From Multifurca ochricompacta (lineage: Eukaryota; Basidiomycota; Agaricomycetes; Russulales; Russulaceae), in NCBI GenBank assembly GCA_022496185.1, contig WTXG01000026.1:62001-126000 (forward strand): a DNA stretch of 64,000 bases, written 5' to 3'. Below are positions 1 to 9,120 of this stretch, piece after piece. Within the stretch, counting starts at the first letter, position 1; each line of letters opens with the position of its first letter. The position numbers and the translations under genes are program-made. The notes beneath the pieces are model-generated. The model searched no databases and was not told the DNA's origin. It saw nothing but the letters and a program-made list of their open reading frames with translations.

Positions 1-2
1 AG

Positions 3-344
3 CCCGCCCATGCCTCCCAAAGGGACCCAAATGCGATGGACACCTCGGCTGACAGAACCAGAGCGCGAGTGGCGCTTACTGAAGACGAGAGACAAACGTT
101 GATGAAGGAAGGGAGATGCTTTCGCTGCAAAGCGTTGGGCCACATGTCAAGGGAATGCCCAAGGAAAGGGGCACGAGTGGCGGAAGCAACGGTCTCACCT
201 ATCCGCAACAATCCACCCACCGTCGACAAGAAAACGCCAACGAAAGAAGAAAAGGCGCAAGAAATATGGGCAAATATGATGAAGGAGAGTGAGGAAGTGC
301 GAGCCATCCTGGTAGAAAAGGCGTTCGCCAAAAAGGATTTTTGA
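3..344 (+). CDS. gag: Gag C-terminal part with zinc knuckle (Gy1, partial)
   Basis: This is the C-terminal 113 residues of the structural Gag protein, which packages element RNA in the particle. One CCHC zinc knuckle of the form CX2CX4HX4C (CFRCKALGHMSREC) is visible, followed by a charged Lys/Glu-rich tail ending KKDF. The frame is open from base 3, so the start lies outside the window. The gene ends at TGA and overlaps pol by 4 nt, with pol in the -1 frame. The overlap sequence GATTTTTGAT is the same in six elements here, so I infer that Pol is made by -1 frameshifting. The upstream part of Gag can be read in the Gy3, Gy4, Gy5, Gy6 and Gy9 copies. Confidence 0.93.
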   Translation, partial: PAHASQRDPNAMDTSADRTRARVALTEDERQTLMKEGRCFRCKALGHMSRECPRKGARVAEATVSPIRNNPPTVDKKTPTKEEKAQEIWANMMKESEEVRAILVEKAFAKKDF

Positions 345-3300
345 TTGGCTCTACCCCATCGGCCTGGGCACGAGCATTACATGTAACCTCTGTGTACACT
401 AGTCGCTTCAAATCACTGAAAATACCAGTACATTTCGAGACTACGCAGAGGACGGCCGATCGAGACATCCTGATAGATTCAGGAGCTACCGATAACTTCA
501 TCAGTCCGCGAATGGCAAAGACTATGGGTTTGGGGACGCTGGAACTTCCCCAGGAAAAGAATATTTGGAACATAGATGGGACGGCCAATAGAGCCGGGAA
601 GATCACTCATTACACCGACCTCAACGTCCAAGTAGGAGAAAGGACAAAAGCAATTCGATTCCTTGTCACCAATCTAGGGAGTGAAGATCTGATCCTAGGG
701 TACCCGTGGTTGGCCGCGTTTGAACCAAAAATCAATTGGAGCGATGCAACCATGGACAAAGAATGTTACCCTGTTCTCATTACGTCGTTGGGATACGATT
801 ACGCTGTCAGACATGCGAAGACAGAAGGAGAGGATGAAGGTCGCTGTTATGCTACCAAGGCGTCGGAACTTGCTCAGAAGGCAGTGGAGGGACATACTGA
901 GAAGACCTTTGAAGAGGTGGTGCCAACAGTGTATCACCAACACTGGAAGGTATTCTCGGAAGAGGAATCACAGCGTTTCCCACCTGCGCGACCTTGGGAT
1001 CATGCTATTGAATTTACACCTGACACCCCATCTGCCATCGACTGCAAAATCTACCCATTATCCCCGAAAGAGCAGACAGCCCTCACGACGTTCCTCGAAG
1101 AGCACCTCGCAAAAGGTTACATTCGTCCATCCAAGTCACCATATGCATCACCCTTCTTCTTCATCAAGAAGAAGGATGGTAAACTCCGTCCAGTCCAGGA
1201 TTACCGACGAATAAACGCCCATACCATAAAGAATGCTTACCCCCTTCCTCTTATCTCTGAACTCATCGATACCATGCGGGACAAATCCCTCTTTTCCAAA
1301 ATGGACGTCCGATGGGGGTACAATAACATCAGAATTAAGGAAGGAGATCAATGTAAAGCCGCGTTTAAAACCAACCAGGGACTCTTCGAGCCAAATGTCA
1401 TGTTCTTCGGCCTTACTAACTCGCCTGCCACTTTTCAATCTATGATGAACCACATTTTCCGCGACCTCATCCTCACCGGTGAAGTAGTGGTGTACATGGA
1501 CGACATCCTTGTGGCGACGACAGATGATTTGGCTCATCACCGAGAGCGAGTCCACCAGGTATTGGGAATTCTACACGAACACGATCTATATCTCAAACCA
1601 GCCAAGTGCTCGTTTGAACAACGAAGCGTAGAATACCTAGGGGTTATCCTGGAAGGAGGATGTGTCCGAATGGACCCGGTAAAAGTGCAAGGGATCCGGG
1701 AGTGGCCCGTACCAATGTGTATCAAGGATGTGCGATCCTTCGTTGGATTCTGCAATTTCTACCGACGGTTTGTACAAGGATTCTCCGGAATTGCCCAACC
1801 ATTGAATGGGTTATTGAAGAAGGACGTACCCTGGCACTGGGGAGATGAACAACAACGAGCCTTTGAACAGATCCGAGATATCGTGGGCTCAGAGCCAGTT
1901 CTTCTGCAGCCAGATTTAGAGAAACCCTTCGAACTTGAAGTTGACGCGTCGCACTTTGCAAATGGAGCAGTACTAAACCAACGGGACACGACAGGCTTGC
2001 TTCACCCGGTTGCCTTTTATTCGGAAACATTCTCACCGGCAGAACGAAACTACGACATTTGGGATAGAGAACTACTCGCTATTGTAAAAGCACTACGACA
2101 TTGGCGACCGTACCTAGCAGGGACCCCCCACAAAACCATTATTCACACTGACCACTCCAACCTGTTGTACTGGAAGGAGCCTCACAAGATTAGTCGACGG
2201 GTTGCCCGTGAAGTCCTAGAGTTGGAAGAATACAACTTCATGTTGAAACACATTGCAGGAAGTCATAATGCACGCGCGGATGCCCTGTCACGACGACCTG
2301 ACTTGAACAGTGGCGAAGAGGACAATAATGATGTCACGGTCCTGCCCGAAGAAGTGTTCGCAAAGACTGCCGTCGTGAGCCTCCATGACATGGACTTATG
2401 GGCTCAAGTGTCACAAAACATGAACCAACAGTTATGCAAGTCATGGGCAGACGCACATAATCTAAAGAGGATTGATGGCCTTTGGTGGAAGGACGGGGAT
2501 CGTCTCGTTGTCACCGGTGGCGACAACATTAAGAGGGGGGTGATCCATTTTCACCACGACCTCCCTTCTGCGGGACACCCCGGCATTGCTAACACGTACG
2601 CCTTGGCCAAACGAGACTACTGGTGGCCAAACATGAAGAAGGATGTGGAAGATTATGTGAAGGGATGCGCGGACTGCCAAGCCAACAAAGTAAACACGCA
2701 CCCACACCCGCCAGCGCCATTCCCAATCACACCCACAGCCTCAACACCGTTCCAGACCGTCGCGATGGACTTCATAGTTAAACTCCCCATCTCCAGAGGG
2801 TTCGACTCCATCTTAACCATCACCGACCACGATTACTCTAAAGCGGCACTATTCATACCCTGTAATGAGTCCATCACAGCGGAAGGAGTAGCCAAGCTCT
2901 ACCTGGATCATGTCTACAGACACTACGGCCTCCCAGAAAAGATCATCTCCGACCGTGACCCGCGTTTCACCTCCGCATTTGCCAGAGCGCTCTGTAAGAC
3001 CTTGGACATCACCCAGAACATCTCGACTGCCTATCATCCACAGACTGATGGACAATCAGAAAGAACAAACCAGTGGTTAGAACAATACCTTCGGTTCTGG
3101 TGCAATGGACGACAGGACGATTGGGCTGACTGGTTGGCAATGGCGGAGTTTGCACACAACTCATGGCCTAACGGGACCACTAAGACCCCTCCATTCTCAC
3201 TTATCATGGGATGGATACCACGAACTAACTGGACTAAGAAACCAACGAACGTCCCATCCGCTGCGCAGCGTATCAGCCAATGGGAAGAGATCCGGAAATC

Positions 3301-3817
3301 GGCCAATGAAAATCTGCTCAAGGCACAGAGAACCTTATCTGAAAAACCATCAAAGTTTACGCCATATCAGACCAATGACCTCGTCTGGCTGGAGGGAAAG
3401 AACATCCATACATCACACCCCACGGCCAAGTTAGCCCCCCGACGTCACGGGCCCTTCGAGATAACAAGGAAGCTGTCAGATGTGTCGTATGAACTCAAAC
3501 TTCCGCCCACATGGAGAATTCATCCGGTCTTCCATGCTAGACTTCTGACGCCTTACAAAGAGACATCCCTGCATGGGGAAAACTTCCCGAGACCCCCCCC
3601 TGACTTAATCGATGGAGAAGCGGAGTGGGAAGTGGAGCGAATTCTAGACTCCTCACGTAAAGGCCGAGGGCGCAAGTTGCACTACCTAGTTAAGTGGAAG
3701 GGATTCCCAGACTCTGACAGCTCGTGGGAGCCAGCAGGGGATATCTTTGCCCCGGTCCTTATCTCGGAGTTCCACGCCCGACATCCTGAGGCGCCCAGGA
3801 ATAAGTTAAAAGAATGA
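341..3817 (+). CDS. pol: Pol polyprotein: protease, RT, RNase H, integrase, chromodomain (Gy1)
   Basis: An intact Pol of 1158 residues counted from the overlap codon TTG; there is no ATG, so it is probably expressed as a Gag-Pol frameshift product. In order: aspartic protease (DSGATD, Asp about residue 46); reverse transcriptase with FFFIKKKDGKLRPVQDYR near 275 and YMDD near 385-388; RNase H from about 530 (LEVDAS, YDIWDRELLAI); integrase with an HHCC zinc domain near 736-782, then catalytic Asp810, Asp871 and Glu907 (spacing D-35-E); and a chromodomain near 1093-1140 ([23 protein letters not shown]). The chromodomain places it among the chromoviruses of Ty3/Gypsy, where it steers integration to marked chromatin. 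It stops 67 nt before ORF3. The absence of stops and frameshifts suggests it could be active. Confidence 0.95.
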   Translation: MIGSTPSAWARALHVTSVYTSRFKSLKIPVHFETTQRTADRDILIDSGATDNFISPRMAKTMGLGTLELPQEKNIWNIDGTANRAGKITHYTDLNVQVGERTKAIRFLVTNLGSEDLILGYPWLAAFEPKINWSDATMDKECYPVLITSLGYDYAVRHAKTEGEDEGRCYATKASELAQKAVEGHTEKTFEEVVPTVYHQHWKVFSEEESQRFPPARPWDHAIEFTPDTPSAIDCKIYPLSPKEQTALTTFLEEHLAKGYIRPSKSPYASPFFFIKKKDGKLRPVQDYRRINAHTIKNAYPLPLISELIDTMRDKSLFSKMDVRWGYNNIRIKEGDQCKAAFKTNQGLFEPNVMFFGLTNSPATFQSMMNHIFRDLILTGEVVVYMDDILVATTDDLAHHRERVHQVLGILHEHDLYLKPAKCSFEQRSVEYLGVILEGGCVRMDPVKVQGIREWPVPMCIKDVRSFVGFCNFYRRFVQGFSGIAQPLNGLLKKDVPWHWGDEQQRAFEQIRDIVGSEPVLLQPDLEKPFELEVDASHFANGAVLNQRDTTGLLHPVAFYSETFSPAERNYDIWDRELLAIVKALRHWRPYLAGTPHKTIIHTDHSNLLYWKEPHKISRRVAREVLELEEYNFMLKHIAGSHNARADALSRRPDLNSGEEDNNDVTVLPEEVFAKTAVVSLHDMDLWAQVSQNMNQQLCKSWADAHNLKRIDGLWWKDGDRLVVTGGDNIKRGVIHFHHDLPSAGHPGIANTYALAKRDYWWPNMKKDVEDYVKGCADCQANKVNTHPHPPAPFPITPTASTPFQTVAMDFIVKLPISRGFDSILTITDHDYSKAALFIPCNESITAEGVAKLYLDHVYRHYGLPEKIISDRDPRFTSAFARALCKTLDITQNISTAYHPQTDGQSERTNQWLEQYLRFWCNGRQDDWADWLAMAEFAHNSWPNGTTKTPPFSLIMGWIPRTNWTKKPTNVPSAAQRISQWEEIRKSANENLLKAQRTLSEKPSKFTPYQTNDLVWLEGKNIHTSHPTAKLAPRRHGPFEITRKLSDVSYELKLPPTWRIHPVFHARLLTPYKETSLHGENFPRPPPDLIDGEAEWEVERILDSSRKGRGRKLHYLVKWKGFPDSDSSWEPAGDIFAPVLISEFHARHPEAPRNKLKE

Positions 3818-3884
3818 CCCGCACCCCAAGTAAAATCCCCAGTACATGCTCCCCCAGCAACGTTCTACCACTATCAAATCCATC

Positions 3885-5084
3885 ATGTCCTTTGTCGCTG
3901 CCAACGCCGCCGTCGATGCCTTCACCTCTTCCGCTGTAGTTGTCGAGAACTTCCCCTCTGCCCATCCCTCCACACGTCCCTCCTCCCCCATTGATTACGA
4001 AGCCGCTGAAGCTCGGGTCAAGAATCAATCTCCCAACCCTAACGATGACTTCGAACATAGCAAGGAACCACACCCAAACGACCTGGTGGGTATGGAGTCG
4101 GACGATGAAGTCCCCGAATTTCCCTTCTTCACTAACAACCCCAATTCCTCCACGTACTACCCACTGGAGATCACCATGAGCGATGGGACAGTCAGAATCG
4201 CCAAGTACATCTTCTATACTAATGGAGGAATGGATGTCGCTGGGTGTATGAAGAAGGACGGTCCCATTTATGGAGCTCCGGTTTATCTGGAGGAGAGGTA
4301 CACTGGTCGCCTGCATCACACGATGACCGACGAACAGCTGGGGCACTTGGCTGCCGAAGATTCCAGAGCCTTTGCCATCGACGAAGTATTGAGTGACATG
4401 CGACTTCCGCGCCTCAAAGCCGAGGTAATGAGGCTGCGGAAGAATCTAACCCTGCGCAATACACTCAACCGACAATATAAAGAACACGCCAAGATGATGA
4501 CCCGACTAACCAATGGGATGTTCCAGATCGAGCAGGAGTTGGTGGAGATTCGGAAGAGGCTGGAGAAAGGGGATGCGTACCAGACAATTGCCGAGAGGTA
4601 CGCTGACACATACGCCCGACCCCTTCCCCCGCGATCACTGGGAGCCGCCCTGGTATTGCTGCCAAACCGATTTGAGATGCCGCGCATGCATGAGAACCCC
4701 CGCGGGGAAACGTGCTGGCGCTGTGACAGTAAGTACCACATCAGTTGGAACTGTCCTCTCAACCGCAAGTGGTGCCGGCATTGTCGCAGCAATCTGCACT
4801 GGAGCAGGTTCTGCATCTTCCGCCGAGTAGGAGTCACCCCGACCATCAGTAACCCGTCCGGGTGGTGCGGCAAGTGCCTGCGCCACAACTCGGGACACCG
4901 AGAGTTGGACTGCCCCGTTCACGACTTGTGCCGGTCGTGTGGGCAGCGAGGTCCCTACGGATTCCTCCGCACTCACCAATGCCCTCAAGATGCGGACAAG
5001 GAGAATTACACCATGGACGATCGTAATGTAGCTGACGATTACTTGGAGTTGGTACAGGATGATGATGGTACGAGTCGTTTCTAG
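3885..5084 (+). CDS. ORF3: accessory protein with coiled coil and four zinc-binding motifs (Gy1)
   Basis: A 399-residue protein encoded between pol and the 3' LTR, where retroviruses carry env. I do not recognise the family. Parts seen: an acidic, Pro/Ser-rich N-terminus; a conserved middle (AKYIFYTNGGMDVAGC, YGAPVYLEE); a likely coiled coil at about 176-245; two canonical CCHC knuckles (277-290 and 297-310, CX2CX4HX4C); a variant CX2CX6HX4C (328-343); a fourth CX2CX11HXC (349-366); and an acidic tail (VADDYLELVQDDD). No signal peptide or membrane segment is visible, so it is not an envelope protein. I chose the ATG at 3885 because MS(F/S) is shared by three subfamilies; an in-frame ATG at 3846 is also kept in close copies. 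The layout recalls a Gag or nucleocapsid nucleic-acid binder, but function is inference. Homologous ORFs follow pol in Gy2, Gy4, Gy5, Gy7, Gy8 and Gy9. Confidence 0.85.
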   Translation: MSFVAANAAVDAFTSSAVVVENFPSAHPSTRPSSPIDYEAAEARVKNQSPNPNDDFEHSKEPHPNDLVGMESDDEVPEFPFFTNNPNSSTYYPLEITMSDGTVRIAKYIFYTNGGMDVAGCMKKDGPIYGAPVYLEERYTGRLHHTMTDEQLGHLAAEDSRAFAIDEVLSDMRLPRLKAEVMRLRKNLTLRNTLNRQYKEHAKMMTRLTNGMFQIEQELVEIRKRLEKGDAYQTIAERYADTYARPLPPRSLGAALVLLPNRFEMPRMHENPRGETCWRCDSKYHISWNCPLNRKWCRHCRSNLHWSRFCIFRRVGVTPTISNPSGWCGKCLRHNSGHRELDCPVHDLCRSCGQRGPYGFLRTHQCPQDADKENYTMDDRNVADDYLELVQDDDGTSRF

Positions 5085-5101
5085 CCGGGTCTGCTAGAAC
5101 C

Positions 5102-5115
5102 AGAAGAGGGGGTGA
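5102..5115 (+). other. Polypurine tract of Gy1
   Basis: AGAAGAGGGGGTGA lies directly before the LTR start TGTTAC. It is the expected plus-strand primer. The same purine run precedes the 3' LTR of Gy2, Gy5 and Gy8, with shorter variants in Gy4, Gy7 and Gy9. Confidence 0.85.
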
Positions 5116-5694
5116 TGTTACAAACCCCGTCTCTTCCCGTCTTTTTCTTCCTACCCAACGACAACCCTTCTTTGCCGCCTACCCTACACTACCAGATCAC
5201 GTCTCCATCGTGGGATCCGTCACGTGCTCTACTTCCTTCCCCGTGACTGACTTTGCCTCTGTTTGCCTCGCGTTGTTTATGTTTGACTCTTATCTCTTAT
5301 CTCTTATCATACGACCGGACACTTACTTAGTACCCTATCAGAAGCTAGGCTTTACGCCCTCCGCTTTCGTATATTTGGGCCCATCTGACTCTGTACCCTT
5401 ATCTCGTAGACGCCCACTGAGTTACGTATATAAGTCCGCTGTAGCTACCCTGTAGACCTCAGACTTGACTTATTGAATACATCGGTGCCTGTCTTCTGGA
5501 CGTCTCCTTTGATCTCTGACTTAGTTGTCTCGAGTGCTTTTGGCACTTCTCCGCTCAACATCGTCTTAGGGAAGCGTCCCTTTGACTTTGACTCATCCTC
5601 CTTACGCTCCAAGAAGCCTTATTGGTTTCTTATCTGACTCCACGAACTACGCTGTCACACAAGTCGTGTGGAACGTCCTGCACCGGACGTAACA
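5116..5694 (+). repeat. 3' LTR of Gy1 (579 bp)
   Basis: It starts TGTTACAAAC and ends GGACGTAACA, with TG...CA termini. A TATA box (TATATAAG, 5427-5434) is followed 27 nt later by AGACTTGACTT (5461-5471), the predicted RNA 5' end and self-primer. The left flank is the polypurine tract and the right flank is Copia sequence. Confidence 0.92.
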
Positions 5695-6638
5695 CAGGAT
5701 GTGCACAAGGCAAGATGCCTTCACAATCTTATCTCCTGTCTGAAACATGTGCCTCAAAGCCATTTGAGCACATTCATTCAGATCTGAAGATCTTCCTGGT
5801 AGAATCTTATCATAAATACAAATATTTTATCAGCTTTATTGATGATTATATGTCATTTGTGTGGATTGTCTGTTTGCGCACTAAGTCTGCTGCAATAAAC
5901 ACTTTGCGACAATTCCTTGCCATGATTAAAAATCAACATAACACCACCATTAAAGAGTGGATGTCTGATGCTGGTGGTGAATACAAGTCTGATGTATTTA
6001 TGAATGTACTAAAAGATGAAGGGATAAAAATCCTACAGAGCATGCCTTATACTCCCCAACAAAATGGCCATGTGGAGTGCTTCATGTGCACTTGTATGGA
6101 TAAAGCGCAATCGATGTGCATTGAGTCATGTCTTCCAGACTCTTGGTGGGAATTTGCTGTATTGCATGTGGTGCATCTCTACAATAGGACTCCTGTACAT
6201 CACCTGAAATGGCAGACACCTTATCAAAAACTACATGGAGAGGCACCAGAGATATCTCATTTGCGCATCTTTGGATGTGGTGCATATGTCTACATTCCTG
6301 AAGAGCGTTGCAGCAATAAACTAGCACCTAAGTCAGAACTTATGGTGTACATTGGGCAGGCAGATGGCATTAAAGGCCATCTGTTCATGAGGCTTAGCAA
6401 TAATCAATTATACACACAAGCTACAGCCCTCTTTGATGGGAATCTCTTCCCTAAGTGTGATTCCACCAGACAGCATGGAGTTACAAAATTGAATGAGCCT
6501 CTACATACTGAAGGGCCGGATACACAGCCCATTCCTTTAGTGGATGATGATGATTTCCTACCATCTCGCCTTCCACCTTCCAAACAAATAGAAGGACCTC
6601 AGGTTCTTGATGAAGAACCTAGCACTTCACAGCCAGAG
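5695..6638 (+). pseudogene. Copia (Ty1-type) integrase fragment
   Basis: The open frame encodes an integrase core of the Copia type: HSDL (first Asp), SDAGGEY (second Asp), QNGHVE (Glu), then the family-typical YNRTP and FGCGAYV motifs. A Pro/Asp-rich linker follows, of the kind found between Copia integrase and RT. The zinc domain before it and the RT after it are absent because the fragment is cut by the Gy1 LTR on the left and the Gy2 LTR on the right. The catalytic triad is present, but the fragment cannot function alone. It is probably the older target into which both Gypsy elements inserted. Its sequence is clearly different from the second Copia fragment at 51321-52837. Confidence 0.85.
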
Positions 6639-7134
6639 TGTTACATCTGGTGTGGGACATTCCACATGACTTGTGTGACAGCGTTCGTTCATAGTCAGAT
6701 AAGAGACCAATAAGGCCCCTTGGAGTTATGTAGGAGGAGTCAAAGTCAAAGAGGCTGTACTCTAAGACAATGTTAAGTGGGAAGTACCAGAAGTACTGAG
6801 ACAATCGAGTCAAAGCTTTCAAAGGGAAGTCCAGAAGACAAGCACCAATGTATTCAATAAGTTGAGTCTGAGGTCTACAAGGTAGTTACAGTGGACTTAT
6901 ATATGTAATTGGGTGGGCATCTATAGATAAGATAATGGGGTCAAGTGGGCCCAAATATACAGAAGCAGAGGGCATAAAGCCTGGCTTCTGATAGGGAATT
7001 AAGTAAGTGTCCGGTCATAAAGATAAAGAGATAAGAGGTCAAGCATGTACACGTAAGCAGATAGGGTCACGGGGATGGGAGAAGGGCACGTGATGGGTCC
7101 CAGGATGGAGACATAATCAAGAAGTGTAGAGTGG

Positions 7135-7142
7135 GTGGCAAG
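7135..7142. other. 8-bp target site duplication GTGGCAAG (left copy)
   Basis: GTGGCAAG is repeated at 11298-11305. Joining across the insertion restores the LTR sequence found at 32012-32030. An 8-bp duplication is the mark of hAT transposition. Confidence 0.9.
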
Positions 7143-7315
7143 TAGACTCCTCACGTAAAGGCCGAGGGCGCAAGTTGCACTACCTAGTTAAGTGGAAGGG
7201 ATTCCCAGACTCTGACAGCTCGTGGGAGCCAGCAGGGGATATCTTTGCCCCGGTCCTTATCTCGGAGTTCCACGCCCGACATCCTGAGGCGCCCAGGAAT
7301 AAGTTAAAAGAATGA
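7143..7315 (+). pseudogene. Copied 3' end of pol (chromodomain C-terminus)
   Basis: It matches the last 173 nt of Gy1 pol, from the middle of the chromodomain ([17 protein letters not shown]) to the pol stop codon. It has no start and no upstream pol, so it is only a passenger of the hAT-type insertion. Confidence 0.9.
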
Positions 7316-7382
7316 CCCGCACCCCAAGTAAAATCCCCAGTACATGCTCCCCCAGCAACGTTCTACCACTATCAAATCCATC

Positions 7383-8429
7383 ATGTCCTTTGTCGCTGCC
7401 AACGCCGCCGTCGATGCCTTCACCTCTTCCGCTGTAGTTGTCGAGAACTTCCCCTCTGCCCATCCCTCCACACGTCCCTCCTCCCCCATTGATTACGAAG
7501 CCGCTGAAGCTCGGGTCAAGAATCAATCTCCCAACCCTAACGATGACTTCGAACATAGCAAGGAACCACACCCAAACGACCTGGTGGGTATGGAGTCGGA
7601 CGATGAAGTCCCCGAATTTCCCTTCTTCACTAACAACCCCAATTCCTCCACGTACTACCCACTGGAGATCACCATGAGCGATGGGACAGTCAGAATCGCC
7701 AAGTACATCTTCTATACTAATGGAGGAATGGATGTCGCTGGGTGTATGAAGAAGGACGGTCCCATTTATGGAGCTCCGGTTTATCTGGAGGAGAGGTACA
7801 CTGGTCGCCTGCATCACACGATGACCGACGAACAGCTGGGGCACTTGGCTGCCGAAGATTCCAGAGCCTTTGCCATCGACGAAGTATTGAGTGACATGCG
7901 ACTTCCGCGCCTCAAAGCCGAGGTAATGAGGCTGCGGAAGAATCTAACCCTGCGCAATACACTCAACCGACAATATAAAGAACACGCCAAGATGATGACC
8001 CGACTAACCAATGGGATGTTCCAGATCGAGCAGGAGTTGGTGGAGATTCGGAAGAGGCTGGAGAAAGGGGATGCGTACCAGACAATTGCCGAGAGGTACG
8101 CTGACACATACGCCCGACCCCTTCCCCCGCGATCACTGGGAGCCGCCCTGGTATTGCTGCCAAACCGATTTGAGATGCCGCGCATGCATGAGAACCCCCG
8201 CGGGGAAACGTGCTGGCGCTGTGACAGTAAGTACCACATCAGTTGGAACTGTCCTCTCAACCGCAAGTGGTGCCGGCATTGTCGCAGCAATCTGCACTGG
8301 AGCAGGTTCTGCATCTTCCGCCGAGTAGGAGTCACCCCGACCATCAGTAACCCGTCCGGGTGGTGCGGCAAGTGCCTGCGCCACAACTCGGGACACCGAG
8401 AGTTGGACTGCCCCGTTCACGTTGTTTAA
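7383..8429 (+). pseudogene. Copied ORF3, truncated by the hAT left arm
   Basis: The first 346 residues are the same as Gy1 ORF3; after LDCPVH the frame runs into the hAT arm and stops within three codons. The coiled coil, both canonical CCHC knuckles and the third zinc motif are kept; the fourth zinc motif and the acidic tail are lost. The start matches 3885 in Gy1, shifted by a constant 3498 bp. The perfect match says the copying is recent compared with the rest of Gy2. Confidence 0.9.
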
Positions 8430-8835
8430 AAGTCCGGTCCGGTCCGGTTTTTTGACCATAATGGGACACAACCAGCAACCGCAACCGGTTGCCGGTTGCA
8501 CCTTATGTCCAGATAACTGGACCGGACTGCCTAAAGACCGAAAAACGGTCTTTTTCGGTCCGGTTGCCGGTCCACAACCGGTCTGAACCGGTCCTACAAT
8601 ATGAAAATTATGTAATAAGGTTATAGTAGTGTAGTAATAATCATATCATAATGAGGATGATATTTATCAAAGAGCATGCCAGAAAATAAATGGCAATATC
8701 TGTGACTGAACCCAAGACCTCCAGGTACACACTCGGTCCGGTGCTCTAACCATTGAGCCACCCAGCCTCACTAGTAAAATCACACAATATATTATATATA
8801 GGGTTATGCAAAGTTGATTTTATCACTTGTGTCTA
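8421..8835. repeat. Left long inverted-repeat arm of hAT-like element
   Basis: It begins with TTGTTTAAAAGTCCGG and a cluster of CCGGT/ACCGGT-type motifs (8430-8605), then a tRNA-like stretch on the minus strand and CACACAATATATTATATATA. The same blocks occur in reverse order and orientation at 10855-11297. Clusters of short motifs near the ends are usual transposase binding regions in hAT elements. Confidence 0.75.
8700..8770 (-). other. tRNA-like sequence in the left arm
   Basis: On the minus strand the stretch reads GGGTGGCTCAATGGTTAGAG (A box and D arm), an anticodon-arm-sized gap, then TCTTGGGTTCAGTCAC (degenerate B box). It is not a clean tRNA: the T stem is broken. It is the inverted partner of 10912-11003. 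Confidence 0.5.
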
Positions 8836-9120
8836 ATTAATTGTGAACGCATTTTTGATCTTATCACTTAGATGTATGTCCTAAGTATCTAATTAATTAT
8901 GAACGCATTTTTGATCTTATCACTTAGATGTATATCCTAAGTATCTAATTAATTGTGAACGCATTTTTGATCTTCACAATTAATTAGATACTTAGGATAT
9001 ACATCTAAGTGATAAGATCAAAAATGCGTTCATAATTAATTAGACACTTAGGACATACATCTAAGTGATAAGATCAAAAATGCGTTCACAATTAATTAGA
9101 TACTTAGGATATACATCTAA
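8830..9120. repeat. Tandem array folded into a long palindrome
   Basis: A unit of about 60 bp (AATTAATTGTGAACGCATTT ... TTAGATGTATATCCTAAGTA) occurs about three times rightwards and then about three times in inverted orientation, with the turning point near 8975. The arms could pair over roughly 130-140 bp. A single further copy of the motif lies at 10836-10865. Confidence 0.85.

Larger units (their letters stand above)
1..5694 (+). mobile_element. Gy1: Ty3/Gypsy chromovirus LTR retrotransposon, 5' truncated by window edge
   Basis: The order gag 3' end, pol, ORF3, polypurine tract, LTR is read directly. All visible reading frames are open, and codons that are CGA here are TGA in the damaged copies elsewhere in the window, so this is one of the best preserved copies. 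The 5' LTR and most of gag lie left of the window. The 3' LTR abuts a Copia integrase fragment, which is the likely target of insertion; the expected 5-bp target duplication (CAGGA on the right) cannot be tested because the left end is missing. Confidence 0.93.

Noticed and set aside
720..1214. Long open frames overlapping pol in other frames and strands (also 1722-2036, 3034-3321, 26884-27261 and similar)
   Set aside because: They recur only as shadows of pol codons and have no motif of their own; their sequence changes as expected from selection on Pol.
4316..4888. 190-residue minus-strand frame opposite ORF3, present again at 7814-8386
   Set aside because: The second copy is part of the copied block, so it is not independent evidence. 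In other ORF3 copies the frame is broken.
3885..5084. ORF3 as an envelope gene
   Set aside because: It has the env position, but no signal peptide, no transmembrane segment and no glycoprotein features; the CCHC motifs point to nucleic-acid binding.
8830..9120. CRISPR-like repeat array
   Set aside because: Repeats are contiguous, without unique spacers, and switch orientation. The context is a fungal transposon.
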